From the NCBI RefSeq assembly GCF_024105635.1, contig NZ_WYDQ01000001.1:3038501-3102500 (forward strand): 64,000 nucleotides of DNA, in the 5' to 3' direction. The notes under the pieces were generated by a model, which was not told the DNA's origin, did no database searches, and saw only the letters and a program-made list of their open reading frames with translations. Shown piece after piece: positions 15,656 through 23,935 of the stretch (its first letter is position 1; every line of letters starts with the position of its first letter). Made by a program: the position numbers and the translations under genes. The stretch comes from Oceanicola sp. 502str15 (GTDB taxonomy: Bacteria; Pseudomonadota; Alphaproteobacteria; Rhodobacterales; Rhodobacteraceae).

Positions 15656-17406
15656 AGCCCGAGCGCGGCATAGGGGATGAAGCGCACCAGATCGCCCCGC
15701 GCCACAGTGCGCGCCGGTTCCGCCAGTTCCACCAGCCCCTCGGCCCAGCTCAGCCCGCTGATCCGCCCCGAGCCTTCCGAGCCGAACACCTCCACCCCCT
15801 CAGGCCCCATACGGGCCCGCAGGTATTCGCGCCGCCCCGGCTTCTTGCGCTTCTCGAAGGCGGCGGGCACGTCAAACCCATGCGGCTCCAGCCAGCGCCC
15901 GCCTGCGAGAACCTCCAGCGCCGGGCGGGCAAAGAGCGCGGCGCAGACCAGCGCCGCCACCGGGTTGCCCGGCAGGCCGAACAGCGGCCTGCCCGCCCAG
16001 CGCCCCAGCGCCAGCGGGCGGCCCGGCTTCAGCGCGATCCGCCATGCCGTCAGCTCGCCCTCCTCGCGCAGCAGCGCCGAGAGGTGGTCTTCCTCCCCCG
16101 CCGAGGCCCCGCCCGAGGTGATGATCACATCCACCTCCGCCGCGTCCAGCCTGGCCCGCAGCGCGTCGCGGTCATCGCCCACCCGGCCAAGGTCCACCGC
16201 CGCATGGCCCCAGCCTGCCACCATCGCAAGCAGCATCGGCCGGTTGGCGTCATAGGTTTCATGCATGGCGGCACCCGCCCCCGGCTCCACGATCTCGTCA
16301 CCGGTCGAAAGCACGCCCACCCGCAACGCCCGATGCACGCTCACCCCGGCCACGCCTGTGGCCGCGATCAGCGCAACGTCGGGTGCGCGCAGCCTATGCC
16401 CCGCCTCAAACAGCGCCGCCCCGGCCTTCACATCCTCGCCCGCCTTCCGGGTGTTGGCCCGCGCCCTGGGTGCGCCGCCAAAGGCAATTTGCCCGCCCGT
16501 TTCGGTCACATCCTCCTGCAACACCACCGTATCCACGCCCTCCGGCAGCAGCGCCCCGGTCAGGATCCGCAGCGCCTTGCCCGCCGGAACCGCGCTGCCA
16601 AAAGGCACCCCCGCCGCCGCCCGCCCCGGCGCGATGTCCATGGTGATCCGCCCACCGGCTCCCGGCGCAGGCAGCCCGCCATGGGCAAACCCCCAGCCAT
16701 CCACCGCCGCATTCGCCCCCGCCGGATTGCTCCGCACCGCCGCCACATCCGCCGCCAGCACCCGCCCCGAGGCCCGCCCCACCGGCACCTCCTCCCGCGC
16801 CACCACGCCCGAAAGGCGCCCCCTGAGCCGCGCCAACGCCTCCCCCACCGGCACCCAGTCGACCCCCGGCGGCAGGGCGAAGCAGTCGTCCCGCAGGGCA
16901 GGGCTTGTGGCGCCTTCCGCCGCGCCCAGCCCGACCTGCGCCAGAACGAAATCCGCAATCGCCCCGGTATCATCCAGTTCGAAAACCGGCACCCCAACCT
17001 CCACCGGCACATCGCTCGCCACCGCGACGATCCCGGCATCCTCCCGCGCCAGCAGCCCCGCCCCCGTCGCCGCCCGATGCGCCTCGATCCGCCCATGTCC
17101 CTCGCGCTTGAACCCCTCCACCAGCACCAGATCGACCGGGCCGAGCTTGCCCAGAAGCTGCTCCAGCCCCGGCGCGGCCCCCTCGTGCATCAGCGCCCAG
17201 CGCGCGCCGCTGGCCACCAGCACCTCGCGCGCGCCGGCCTGCCGGTGCCGCCAGCTGTCCTTGCCCTCCCGGTCCACGTCGAAGGCATGATGCGCGTGCT
17301 TCACCGTGCTCACGCTGAAGCCCCGCGCGGTGATCTCGGCCACCAGCCGCTCCATCAGCCCGGTCTTGCCACTGTTCTTCCAGCCAACGACCCCAAAGAC
17401 CTTCAC
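15652..17406 (-). CDS. MobB-MoeA fusion: molybdopterin cofactor assembly protein
   Basis: A 584-residue two-domain protein with a GTG start. Residues 1-165 are MobB, a P-loop GTPase-like partner of MobA (GWKNSGKTGLMERLV, then STVKHAHHAFDVDREGKDSWRHR). Residues 180-584 are MoeA (molybdopterin molybdotransferase): SNPAGANAAVDGWGF, the GDEIVEPG segment, and GGASAGEEDHL plus LFGLPGNPVAAL in the C-terminal half. The protein would insert Mo and support conversion to the guanine dinucleotide cofactor. It overlaps mobA by 4 bases (GTGA). Both domains look intact; the fusion itself is the unusual point. Confidence 0.94.
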   Translation of the reverse strand: MKVFGVVGWKNSGKTGLMERLVAEITARGFSVSTVKHAHHAFDVDREGKDSWRHRQAGAREVLVASGARWALMHEGAAPGLEQLLGKLGPVDLVLVEGFKREGHGRIEAHRAATGAGLLAREDAGIVAVASDVPVEVGVPVFELDDTGAIADFVLAQVGLGAAEGATSPALRDDCFALPPGVDWVPVGEALARLRGRLSGVVAREEVPVGRASGRVLAADVAAVRSNPAGANAAVDGWGFAHGGLPAPGAGGRITMDIAPGRAAAGVPFGSAVPAGKALRILTGALLPEGVDTVVLQEDVTETGGQIAFGGAPRARANTRKAGEDVKAGAALFEAGHRLRAPDVALIAATGVAGVSVHRALRVGVLSTGDEIVEPGAGAAMHETYDANRPMLLAMVAGWGHAAVDLGRVGDDRDALRARLDAAEVDVIITSGGASAGEEDHLSALLREEGELTAWRIALKPGRPLALGRWAGRPLFGLPGNPVAALVCAALFARPALEVLAGGRWLEPHGFDVPAAFEKRKKPGRREYLRARMGPEGVEVFGSEGSGRISGLSWAEGLVELAEPARTVARGDLVRFIPYAALGL

Positions 17407-17993
17407 AGCATCAGCTCCGCCGCGGCGAGGTCTTCCGGCGTGTTCACGTTGAAGAAGGCATCCGACGAGCCAAAAACCACCTCGCGCCCGTCATGCCGCT
17501 CGGTCCAATGCACCACCTTGCGCAGCCCCTCCCCCAGCGCCGCCTCAAGATCATCGGCCAGCGCCACCGGCCAGAGCCCGAAGGTCGGCTGGCGGCGCAC
17601 CCGCCCGGCCTCGCGCACCGCCGCAAGCACCGGCGAAGACCCGGACGCGCCGGCGATGAGCCGCTCGGCAAGGTCTCGCGGAAAGAACGGCGTGTCGGCG
17701 GCCACGCTCACCACATGGCTCGCCCCCTCCGCCTGCGCCCAGCGCATCCCGGCCAGCACCCCCGCCAACGGCCCGGCAAAGCCCTCCACCGGGTCTGCCA
17801 CCACCGGCAGCCCGTATCCGGCAAACCGCGCCGCATCGCCGTTGGCATTCAGGCAAAGCGCCTCCACCTGCGGCGCCAGCCGCTGCACCACGCGCTGCAA
17901 CAACGGCACGCCGCCCAGCTCCAGCAACCCCTTGTCACCGCCGCCCATCCGCCTTGCCTGCCCTCCGGCAAGGATCACGCCCACAACCTTCAT
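17403..17993 (-). CDS. mobA: Molybdenum cofactor guanylyltransferase MobA
   Basis: A 196-residue protein beginning MKVVGVILAGGQARRMGGGDKGL, the nucleotide-binding motif of MobA. ADTPFFPRDL and the C-terminal FFNVNTPEDL are also typical. MobA joins GMP to Mo-molybdopterin to give the bis-MGD cofactor used by DMSO-reductase-family enzymes such as formate dehydrogenase. It overlaps the upstream YcxB-like gene (ATGA) and the downstream mobB-moeA fusion (GTGA), consistent with one polycistron ordered fdhD to GNAT. Confidence 0.95.
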   Translation of the reverse strand: MKVVGVILAGGQARRMGGGDKGLLELGGVPLLQRVVQRLAPQVEALCLNANGDAARFAGYGLPVVADPVEGFAGPLAGVLAGMRWAQAEGASHVVSVAADTPFFPRDLAERLIAGASGSSPVLAAVREAGRVRRQPTFGLWPVALADDLEAALGEGLRKVVHWTERHDGREVVFGSSDAFFNVNTPEDLAAAELML

Positions 17994-18520
17994 GCCGCCC
18001 TCCATGCCTCCAGCCGCGCCCGGAACGCCTCGGGCGTCAGCCCCTCCGGCAGCGCCTTGTCCGGCACCGTCAAGATCGCGGTGCCCACCAGCAACCCGGT
18101 GCCGCCCGGCAGCGACACCACCTCCGAGACAATATCCCAGCCCGCCCGGACCTCGCTCACCTCGGTGCGGATGTGGTATCCCGCGCGGCCAAATCCCATC
18201 CGCCACGTGCCAAGCCGCGCCTGATGCGCCTCCCACCGCGCGCCAAGGTGCCGCCACTGCCAGCGGCCCTTCCAGATCACCACGCCCAGCATCACGTAGA
18301 TCCCGGCCACGAAGGCAAACAGGGTCGGCAACGTCAGCCAGCGGCCAAACCACCCGGGCCACAGCCAGATCCCGAGGCCCACCAGCGCCATTACGCCAAG
18401 CAGGAAGGCCAGCGGCTTCCACACCGGGCGCGGCCTCGCCCGGCGGCCAAGCGTGGCCATCGCGGCGCGGGCCTCCTGCCATGTCGGCGCAAAGGCCAGT
18501 TCGATCGACTGTTCGCTCAT
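17990..18520 (-). CDS. YcxB-like membrane protein, third of three tandem copies
   Basis: A 176-residue protein starting at MSEQSIELAF. It has a short soluble start, two membrane helices (about residues 35-55 and 60-85), then a soluble domain containing IRTEVSEVRAGWDIVSEVVSLPGGTGLLVGT and the terminal LPEGLTPEAFRARLEAWRAA. The layout and the W...V...LP.G...F...L..W pattern match YcxB-like proteins and the two upstream genes. ATGA overlaps at both ends show it is part of the Mo-cofactor operon. Function unknown; the three copies may form one hetero-oligomer (inference). Confidence 0.8.
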   Translation of the reverse strand: MSEQSIELAFAPTWQEARAAMATLGRRARPRPVWKPLAFLLGVMALVGLGIWLWPGWFGRWLTLPTLFAFVAGIYVMLGVVIWKGRWQWRHLGARWEAHQARLGTWRMGFGRAGYHIRTEVSEVRAGWDIVSEVVSLPGGTGLLVGTAILTVPDKALPEGLTPEAFRARLEAWRAA

Positions 18521-19047
18521 GCCGCCCCCTTCCACCCTTCCAGCGCCGCCCGAAACACCGCCCCCCCCATGCCCTCGGGCAGCGCCGAATCCGGCACCGG
18601 CATCGCAATCGCCCCCAGCCGCAGCGCGGTGCCCCCGGCAATCTCGCTGATCCCCGTCACCGCGCCCCAGTGATGAAAGCTCTGCCCCACCTGCGACCGG
18701 CTCTCTATCCCCTCCGGCCCGAACCGGCTCACCACGTCGCCCGCCGCCTCCGCCACCTCCTCATGCGCCGCGGCAATCTGCCTTGCGCGCCGCATCCAGC
18801 TGATCTGCCACAGCCCCAGCCCGGCCAGGAACCCGAGGCAGAAGGCCAAAACCACCGCGCCCGAAATCGCCACGCCCAGCGCTTCCTGCACCGCCACCGC
18901 CAGCAGGCCGATCACCACGCCCCCCGCAACGCAGAGCGGAAAGAACCAGCCCGGCCTCCTGCGCCCGCCGCGTGGCGTTCTGCCCGCCCCGATCGCCGCC
19001 ATCAGCATCTCGGGCGACACCCGGTAGCGGCATTCGATCACCGTCAT
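18517..19047 (-). CDS. YcxB-like membrane protein, second of three tandem copies
   Basis: A 176-residue protein from MTVIECRYRVSPEMLM. Two membrane helices (about residues 30-72) separate a short N-terminal strand segment from a soluble C-terminal domain (VSRFGPEGIESRS...FHHWGAVTGISEIAG...LPEGMGGAVFRAALEGWKGAA). FGPEGIE is shared with the first copy, confirming paralogy. Overlaps of 4 bases at both ends tie it into the fdhD operon. No catalytic residues are evident. Confidence 0.8.
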   Translation of the reverse strand: MTVIECRYRVSPEMLMAAIGAGRTPRGGRRRPGWFFPLCVAGGVVIGLLAVAVQEALGVAISGAVVLAFCLGFLAGLGLWQISWMRRARQIAAAHEEVAEAAGDVVSRFGPEGIESRSQVGQSFHHWGAVTGISEIAGGTALRLGAIAMPVPDSALPEGMGGAVFRAALEGWKGAA

Positions 19048-19568
19048 GCCGCCTCCTTCCAAGCTATCAGCGCGGCCCGGAATTTCTCGGGCGATGTCCC
19101 CTCGGGCAATTGCCCATTCGGCACCAGTATCAAGCCCCGGTCCAGCAGCAGCGCCGTGCTCTGACCCATCGCCCGCACCTCGCGCAGAAGCGACCAGCGC
19201 CCGCGCCATTCCACCAGCGCGCCGCGCTGCTCAATCCCCTCCGGCCCAAAGCGCAGCCAGTAACCGCCATCCTGAGCCTGCCAAGCCATCTCCTGCTCGA
19301 TCACGCCCTTTCGGTGCATCGCCAGCAGGGCCGCACTCATCCCCGCGCTGAGGGCCGCACCGAGGAAAAGGAATATCCCGGCCTCCGGCGAAAGCCCCCA
19401 GTCGCTCTTGAAAATCAGCAGCGCAGAAAGCCCCAGCACCACCGCCGCGCCAGCCCCGACATAGCCCCAGAACACCTGGTTGCCGCTGTCTCTCACCTTC
19501 AGCGCCTGCGCCATCTGTTCGCGGCTGAGGCGGCAGTGCAGCTCCATCGGCTCCGGCAGCTCGCTCAT
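19044..19568 (-). CDS. YcxB-like membrane protein, first of three tandem copies
   Basis: A 174-residue protein from MSELPEPMELHCRLSREQM. Two membrane helices (about residues 34-52 and 62-84) are followed by the conserved soluble part YWLRFGPEGIEQRGALVEW, ALLLDRGLILVPNGQLPEG and a terminal Trp-containing helix. This is the copy closest to the generic YcxB pattern. Its ATG overlaps the fdhD stop, so it is expressed with fdhD. Family function is unknown; proximity to FdhD and MobA suggests, but does not show, a link to maturation of a molybdoenzyme at the membrane. Confidence 0.82.
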   Translation of the reverse strand: MSELPEPMELHCRLSREQMAQALKVRDSGNQVFWGYVGAGAAVVLGLSALLIFKSDWGLSPEAGIFLFLGAALSAGMSAALLAMHRKGVIEQEMAWQAQDGGYWLRFGPEGIEQRGALVEWRGRWSLLREVRAMGQSTALLLDRGLILVPNGQLPEGTSPEKFRAALIAWKEAA

Positions 19569-20392
19569 TTTGGCCACTCCAGCCGCTCCTCGCCCGAGAG
19601 GCACACAAACCGCTCGCCGCGCATCCGGCCAATCAGGGTGAGCCCCACCTGCCGGGCAATCTCCACGCCCCAGGCGGTAAAGCCCGAACGGCTGACGAGG
19701 GCCGGAATGCCCATGAGCGCGCATTTGATCACCATCTCGCTCGTGAGTCTCCCGGTAGTGTAAAGTGTTTTACTATCCGGATCCGCGCCCTCCCGCAGCA
19801 TCCAGCCCGCCACCTTGTCGACCGCGTTGTGACGCCCGACATCTTCCATGTAAACAAGCGGTTGCGGCCCCTCGCAGAGCACCGTGCCATGGATCGCCCC
19901 GGCCTCAAGGTAGAGCGATGGCGTGGTGTTGATCTCCTTGGCCAGCGCATAGAGGTCGGCCACCTTCACCCGCGTCGCAGGCAGGGTCAGCCCCTCCAGC
20001 CCCTCCATCATGTCGCCAAAAACCGTGCCCACAGCGCAGCCGCTGGTGCGCACCTTCCGGCCCAACTTGGCTTCGTAATCGGTCTCCCCTGCGGTCCGCA
20101 CAACCACCACGCCCAGCTCGGCATCATGGTCCACGCCGGTCATCTCGCCGGGGCGCAGCATCCCTTGGTTGGCAAGAAACCCCATCGCCAGCAGCTCCGG
20201 GTGGTCGCCAATGGTCATCGCGGTCACGATCTCGGTGCGGTTGAGGTAGATCGTCAGCGGGCGCTCCTCCACCACCTGCATCTCCACGGCGCGGCCCTCC
20301 TGGTCGCGCCCGGTGACGCGCCGGGTCAGCCCTTCGGCCCCGGTGTCAGGAGCCACCAGGTAATTACTTGACGTGCTCAAGTTTGCTGCCAT
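19565..20392 (-). CDS. fdhD: Formate dehydrogenase accessory sulfurtransferase FdhD
   Basis: A 275-residue protein starting at MAANLSTSS, with GGGGGAGAGG just upstream. FdhD transfers sulfur from IscS to the Mo-bis-MGD cofactor of formate dehydrogenase. The family landmarks ERPLTIYLNRTEIVTAM, LLAMGFLANQGML and VYMEDVGRHNAVDK (nucleotide-binding region) are present. The reactive loop reads TSGCAVGTVFG with one Cys (C119), whereas the E. coli protein has a CxxC pair. It opens a seven-gene overlapping operon on the minus strand and is divergent from azlC. No formate dehydrogenase gene lies in the window. Confidence 0.94.
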   Translation of the reverse strand: MAANLSTSSNYLVAPDTGAEGLTRRVTGRDQEGRAVEMQVVEERPLTIYLNRTEIVTAMTIGDHPELLAMGFLANQGMLRPGEMTGVDHDAELGVVVVRTAGETDYEAKLGRKVRTSGCAVGTVFGDMMEGLEGLTLPATRVKVADLYALAKEINTTPSLYLEAGAIHGTVLCEGPQPLVYMEDVGRHNAVDKVAGWMLREGADPDSKTLYTTGRLTSEMVIKCALMGIPALVSRSGFTAWGVEIARQVGLTLIGRMRGERFVCLSGEERLEWPK

Positions 20393-20438
20393 CCTCTCCC
20401 CCAACGGGCCACCTCGCGGCCCATGCTAGAGGCCCCCG

Positions 20439-21152
20439 ATGCCATCCACCACACCGAAAAAAGCCTATGCCTCCGGCATCCGCGCCGGGCTGCCCTTCCT
20501 CATCGTTGTCGTGCCCTTCGGCGCGATCTTCGGCGTGATCGGCATGGAGGCCGGGCTGAACCTTGTCGAGGTCATGGGCTTTTCGGTGCTGGTCATCGCG
20601 GGCGGGGCGCAGATCACCGCGCTGCAACTGATGCAGGACAACGCGCCCACCGTCATCGTGCTGGCCACGGCGCTGGCGGTGAACGCGCGCATGGCGATGT
20701 ATTCCGCCTCCATGGCCCCGCACGTGGGCACCGCGCCGCTCTGGCAGAAGGCGCTCATCAGCTACTTGCTGGTCGATCAGAGCTATGCCGCCTCGGTGCT
20801 GAAGTACGAAGAAAAACCCCAGTGGGACGTGCGCACCAAGGTCGCCTACTTCCTCGGCACCATCACGCCGGTTGCGCCGATGTGGTATCTCGGCACGCTC
20901 GCCGGGGCACTGGCGGGCACGGCGATCCCCGAGAGCTGGTCGCTCGATGTGGCGGTGCCGCTGGCCTTTCTGGCCATCGTCGCGCCGGGGCTGCGCACAC
21001 CCGCCCACATGGCCGCCGCCTTCGTGGCGCTGGTGGCCTCGTTGCTGCTGGCCTGGATGCCGTTTTCCACCGGGGTGATCGTCGCCGGGATGCTGGGCAT
21101 GGTGGCGGGGGCCGAAACCGAACGCGCGCTCGCGGCACGGGGGGCAGGCTGA
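20439..21152 (+). CDS. azlC: AzlC-family branched-chain amino acid exporter, large subunit
   Basis: A 237-residue protein with about seven membrane helices. The AzlC signature lies at the start (FGAIFGVIGMEAGL, then GGAQITALQLM and ALAVNARMAMYSASM). AzlC with AzlD exports branched-chain amino acids or their toxic analogues. The stop overlaps the azlD start (TGATG), confirming the pair. It is divergent from fdhD with only 46 bp between the starts, so promoters overlap. Confidence 0.93.
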   Translation: MPSTTPKKAYASGIRAGLPFLIVVVPFGAIFGVIGMEAGLNLVEVMGFSVLVIAGGAQITALQLMQDNAPTVIVLATALAVNARMAMYSASMAPHVGTAPLWQKALISYLLVDQSYAASVLKYEEKPQWDVRTKVAYFLGTITPVAPMWYLGTLAGALAGTAIPESWSLDVAVPLAFLAIVAPGLRTPAHMAAAFVALVASLLLAWMPFSTGVIVAGMLGMVAGAETERALAARGAG

Positions 21153-21475
21153 TGCAGGACTACCCGATCTGGCTCATCATCGCCGCGCTGGCCGTCGGCA
21201 CCTTCCTGATCCGCTTTTCCTTCATCGGGCTGGCCGGCTCCCGCCCCCTGCCCGAAACCCTGCTGCGCTACCTGCGCTACACGCCCGTGGCGGTGCTGCC
21301 CGCGCTGGTCGCCCCCATGCTGGCCTGGCCCGCCGCCACCGGGGGAGAGGCCGACCCGGCCCGCCTGCTCGCCGCCCTCGCCACCGTGGTGGTCGGCTGG
21401 CGGATGAAATCGCTGCTGTTCGCCATTCTCGCCGGGCTGGCGGTGTTCTACGGGGCAACCGCGCTCGGGCTCTGA
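21152..21475 (+). CDS. azlD: AzlD-family branched-chain amino acid exporter, small subunit
   Basis: A 107-residue protein with three to four helices. LPETLLRYLRYTPVAVLPALVAPMLAW is the typical AzlD segment. It is the obligate partner of AzlC and overlaps its stop codon. Length is normal. The gene converges on the lipoprotein gene 14 bp away. Confidence 0.92.
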   Translation: MQDYPIWLIIAALAVGTFLIRFSFIGLAGSRPLPETLLRYLRYTPVAVLPALVAPMLAWPAATGGEADPARLLAALATVVVGWRMKSLLFAILAGLAVFYGATALGL

Positions 21476-21489
21476 CCGGGCCTCGCCTG

Positions 21490-22095
21490 CTAGCGGTAGA
21501 ACTCGCGGTTCGGGTCGACGTAGCCCTGCTCTTCCTCCACCGGATCGCGGAATTCCTCGGTCTTCACGCCAGGGATGCGGGCGAAATCCTCCATCACCTG
21601 CAACGGATACCAGGTCTGCCGCACATGGCCGAAGCCCGGAATCTGCCGCAGCAGCGCCGAGGTCGTCTTGGCGCAATGCGCCTTGGCCACCGCGCCGTTG
21701 TTCTGCACCAGCGCCAGCGCCCGCTGCGCCACCTCGGGGCTGACCCGCACCTCCTGCGTCACCACCCGCCACTCGGGCCGGGCGTGGTAGTCGATGTAGA
21801 AAGCCATCACCCGCGGGTTCACCCCGATCACCACGTCGTTGCGCTCAGGCACCGCCGGGCTGCTGAAGCTGCCCGCCGGGTCAAAGATCACCCGCTGGCT
21901 GCCGTTCACCACAAGCGCCGTATGGCCGCCCGCGCCGCTGTCGTTGTTGATCATCGTCATGAGGGTCAGCGACGGCGGGCCGTCATGCCGATAGCGCGCC
22001 CGCGCCACCTCGTCGTCAGGCGCCCAGACAGGCGCTGCCCCGCCGCAGGCCGCAAGAACCAGCGGCACCAGCAACAGCACGATCAGCCGTATCAT
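21490..22095 (-). CDS. Lipoprotein with a possible permuted papain-like (YiiX-type) fold
   Basis: A 201-residue protein with a lipobox LAAC (Cys16), so lipid-anchored in the envelope. GGHTALVVNGSQRVIFDPAGSF (His near residue 58) followed much later by AKAHCAKTTSALLRQIPGF (Cys near 140) has the order His-first, Cys-second seen in circularly permuted NlpC/P60 (YiiX/YebB-like) proteins. If so, it could be a peptidase, amidase or acyltransferase. No family was confirmed and the fold call is inference. It is a single gene, convergent with azlD. Confidence 0.7.
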   Translation of the reverse strand: MIRLIVLLLVPLVLAACGGAAPVWAPDDEVARARYRHDGPPSLTLMTMINNDSGAGGHTALVVNGSQRVIFDPAGSFSSPAVPERNDVVIGVNPRVMAFYIDYHARPEWRVVTQEVRVSPEVAQRALALVQNNGAVAKAHCAKTTSALLRQIPGFGHVRQTWYPLQVMEDFARIPGVKTEEFRDPVEEEQGYVDPNREFYR

Positions 22096-22150
22096 GAAAT
22101 CAACCCTCCACCCCTTGCCCGCGCGGGGCCGGGGAGAGTTTAACCGCTCG

Positions 22151-22285
22151 TCAGCCGTTGACCAGAGCGAGGAAGACGAGGAACACGAGGATCACGACAA
22201 CCGACTTGGTCACAAAGCTCATGAACCCGTCGAAGGTGGCTTCCTGAACGCTGGTATCCATCTCGCCATGTTTGTGGTCGGCCAT
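22151..22285 (-). CDS. aa3-type cytochrome c oxidase subunit IV (bacterial, 44 residues)
   Basis: A 44-residue protein: MADHKHGEMDTSVQEATFDGF followed by one membrane helix. This matches the short alphaproteobacterial subunit IV that packs against CtaC/CtaD of the aa3 oxidase. It is not essential for catalysis in Paracoccus. Conserved features are the MDTSVQE(A)TF(D/E)GF stretch and a single helix. It is monocistronic here. The copper-delivery genes at the start of the window serve the same enzyme class. Confidence 0.88.
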   Translation of the reverse strand: MADHKHGEMDTSVQEATFDGFMSFVTKSVVVILVFLVFLALVNG

Positions 22286-22458
22286 GAGTCTCACTCCGCG
22301 AATTCCGTTTCCCCGCAGATAGCCCAAAGCGCCCCCCGCCGTAAAGACACCCCGGCACGGGCAAATCGGCGCAGCCCCGGCCCCTCTCAACCCTTCTTCA
22401 ACCCTCCGGCATAATCCTCTACCCTCGCACCCAACTGCCCGAACCATCGGAGAACCCC

Positions 22459-22701
22459 ATGACCCAACGCCTGCACCTCGTCTTCGGCGGCGAGCTGATC
22501 GACCCCGCCAAGAGCGCCTTCAAGGACGTCGACGCCATCGACATCGTCGGCATGTTCCCCGACTACGCCTCCGCCTTCGATGCCTGGAAGGCCGCCGCCC
22601 AGCGCACCGTGGATAACGCCCACATGCGCTACTACATCGCCCACATCCACCGGCTGCGCGATGAAGAGGCAGAGGCCTCCCCAACCGAGGAACTGGGCTG
22701 A
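22459..22701 (+). CDS. DUF4170 family protein
   Basis: An 80-residue soluble protein. RLHLVFGGELIDPAKSAFKD, IDIVGMFPDYASAFDAWKAAAQ and RYYIAHIHRL match DUF4170, a small alphaproteobacterial family of unknown function. The family is usually found beside Kdo transferase and lpxK, exactly as here (25 bp upstream of the Kdo-transferase-like gene). Likely the first gene of a DUF4170, waaA-like, lpxK operon. Function unknown. Confidence 0.88.
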   Translation: MTQRLHLVFGGELIDPAKSAFKDVDAIDIVGMFPDYASAFDAWKAAAQRTVDNAHMRYYIAHIHRLRDEEAEASPTEELG

Positions 22702-22726
22702 TCCCCTCGCCCGCCCCCGGCACCAG

Positions 22727-23935
22727 ATGAGTCGCAATCCGCTCTCCCGGGCCTTCGCCGGGCTCACCGGGCGCAGCACCCCGCCGGGGGTGCCCGCCCT
22801 GGCCGAGCGCCGCCCGCCCGGGCGGCTGGTCTGGGCGCATGTGGCGGGCGGCGACACGCTGGCAACCCTGCGCGAACTCGCCGCCAACATGGCCGACACC
22901 CACCCCGTCACCCTGCTGGTGACCGGGCTCGGCGTGCTGGAGCCCGAGCAGACCCAGGACGCCACCCTGCTCTTCCGCCCGCCCCCCGACACCGGGCGCA
23001 CGGCGCTGCGCAGCTTCTTCGCCGCCTGGCGCCCCGATGCCGCGCTCTGGATCGGCCCGCCCGACAATGCCGCGCTGCTCTCGGCCCTCGGCACCGCCTG
23101 CCCCACCACGCTGATCGCGCCGGGCGAGGAGGGGCTCGCGGGGGCCAATCGCGTGACCCGCGCCGCGCTGCGGCTGGTGTCCGAACTCTGGGTCAGCAGC
23201 GCCGCCGCGGCCGGAGCCGCCCGCGCGGCGGGCATGGGGCCCTCGCGCATCCGCCTCACCGGCCCGCTCATCGCCCCGCCCGCGCCGCCGCCCTGCATCG
23301 AGAGCGATCGCGCCGACCTGGCCGAGCGGCTCTCGGCCCGCCCGGTCTGGCTCGCTGCCCGCCCGCTGGCCGAGGAGCTGCCCCACGTGCTCGCCGCCCA
23401 CCGCTCCGCGCTGGCCATCGCCCACCGTGCTCTGCTGCTTCTCATGCCCGGCCCCGACTGCCCGGATGATGCCGCGCTGGCCGCGGACCTCTCCGCGCAG
23501 GGCTTCACCACCGCCTGCCGCGCCGAGGGCGACGAGCCCTCCGACAGCACCGAAATCTACCTGACCGACCGCCTCGCCCCCGAGGAAGACGGCCTCTGGT
23601 TCCGCCTCGCCCCGCTCTGCTTTCTCGGCGGCACCCTCACCCCCGGCGGCGCGGTCCAGCCCGCCGCCCCCGCCGCCGCGCTGGGCTCCGCCATCGCCTT
23701 CGGGCCGCACGGCGGGGCGGAGGCCGGCATGATGGCCCGCCTCGCCGGGGCCGGGGCCGCCCGCGCGCTGGCCAGCGGCGAGGCCCTGCCCGGCGCCGTC
23801 GCAGAGCTTCTCGCCCCCGACCGCGCCGCCGAACTCGCCACCGCCGCCTGGAGCGAGCTGTCAGAGGGCGCCGCCGTCATCGCCCGGCTCGCCGCCCACC
23901 TTTCGATCCAGCTCGAAACCCGCGGGGCCCTCTGA
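22727..23935 (+). CDS. Divergent Kdo transferase-like (GT30, WaaA-type) protein
   Basis: A 402-residue protein from [10 protein letters not shown]. The Glycos_transf_N-like half (residues 35-190) includes [22 protein letters not shown] and [31 protein letters not shown]. The C-terminal half ends with [32 protein letters not shown], a degenerate version of the GT30 acceptor/donor loop. In canonical WaaA the first loop has Gly-Glu with a catalytic Glu; here it reads Gly-Asp. The gene overlaps lpxK (TGATG), which places it in lipid A-core biosynthesis. It may be a second, altered Kdo transferase or a non-catalytic paralogue. Confidence 0.8.
   Translation: MSRNPLSRAFAGLTGRSTPPGVPALAERRPPGRLVWAHVAGGDTLATLRELAANMADTHPVTLLVTGLGVLEPEQTQDATLLFRPPPDTGRTALRSFFAAWRPDAALWIGPPDNAALLSALGTACPTTLIAPGEEGLAGANRVTRAALRLVSELWVSSAAAAGAARAAGMGPSRIRLTGPLIAPPAPPPCIESDRADLAERLSARPVWLAARPLAEELPHVLAAHRSALAIAHRALLLLMPGPDCPDDAALAADLSAQGFTTACRAEGDEPSDSTEIYLTDRLAPEEDGLWFRLAPLCFLGGTLTPGGAVQPAAPAAALGSAIAFGPHGGAEAGMMARLAGAGAARALASGEALPGAVAELLAPDRAAELATAAWSELSEGAAVIARLAAHLSIQLETRGAL

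Noticed and set aside
15880-19164. A 1094-codon open frame on the plus strand across the Mo-cofactor operon
   Set aside because: It is an antisense shadow of mobB-moeA, mobA and the YcxB genes, rich in Arg, Pro and His as expected for the complement of GC-rich coding sequence. No domain or ribosome-binding site supports it.
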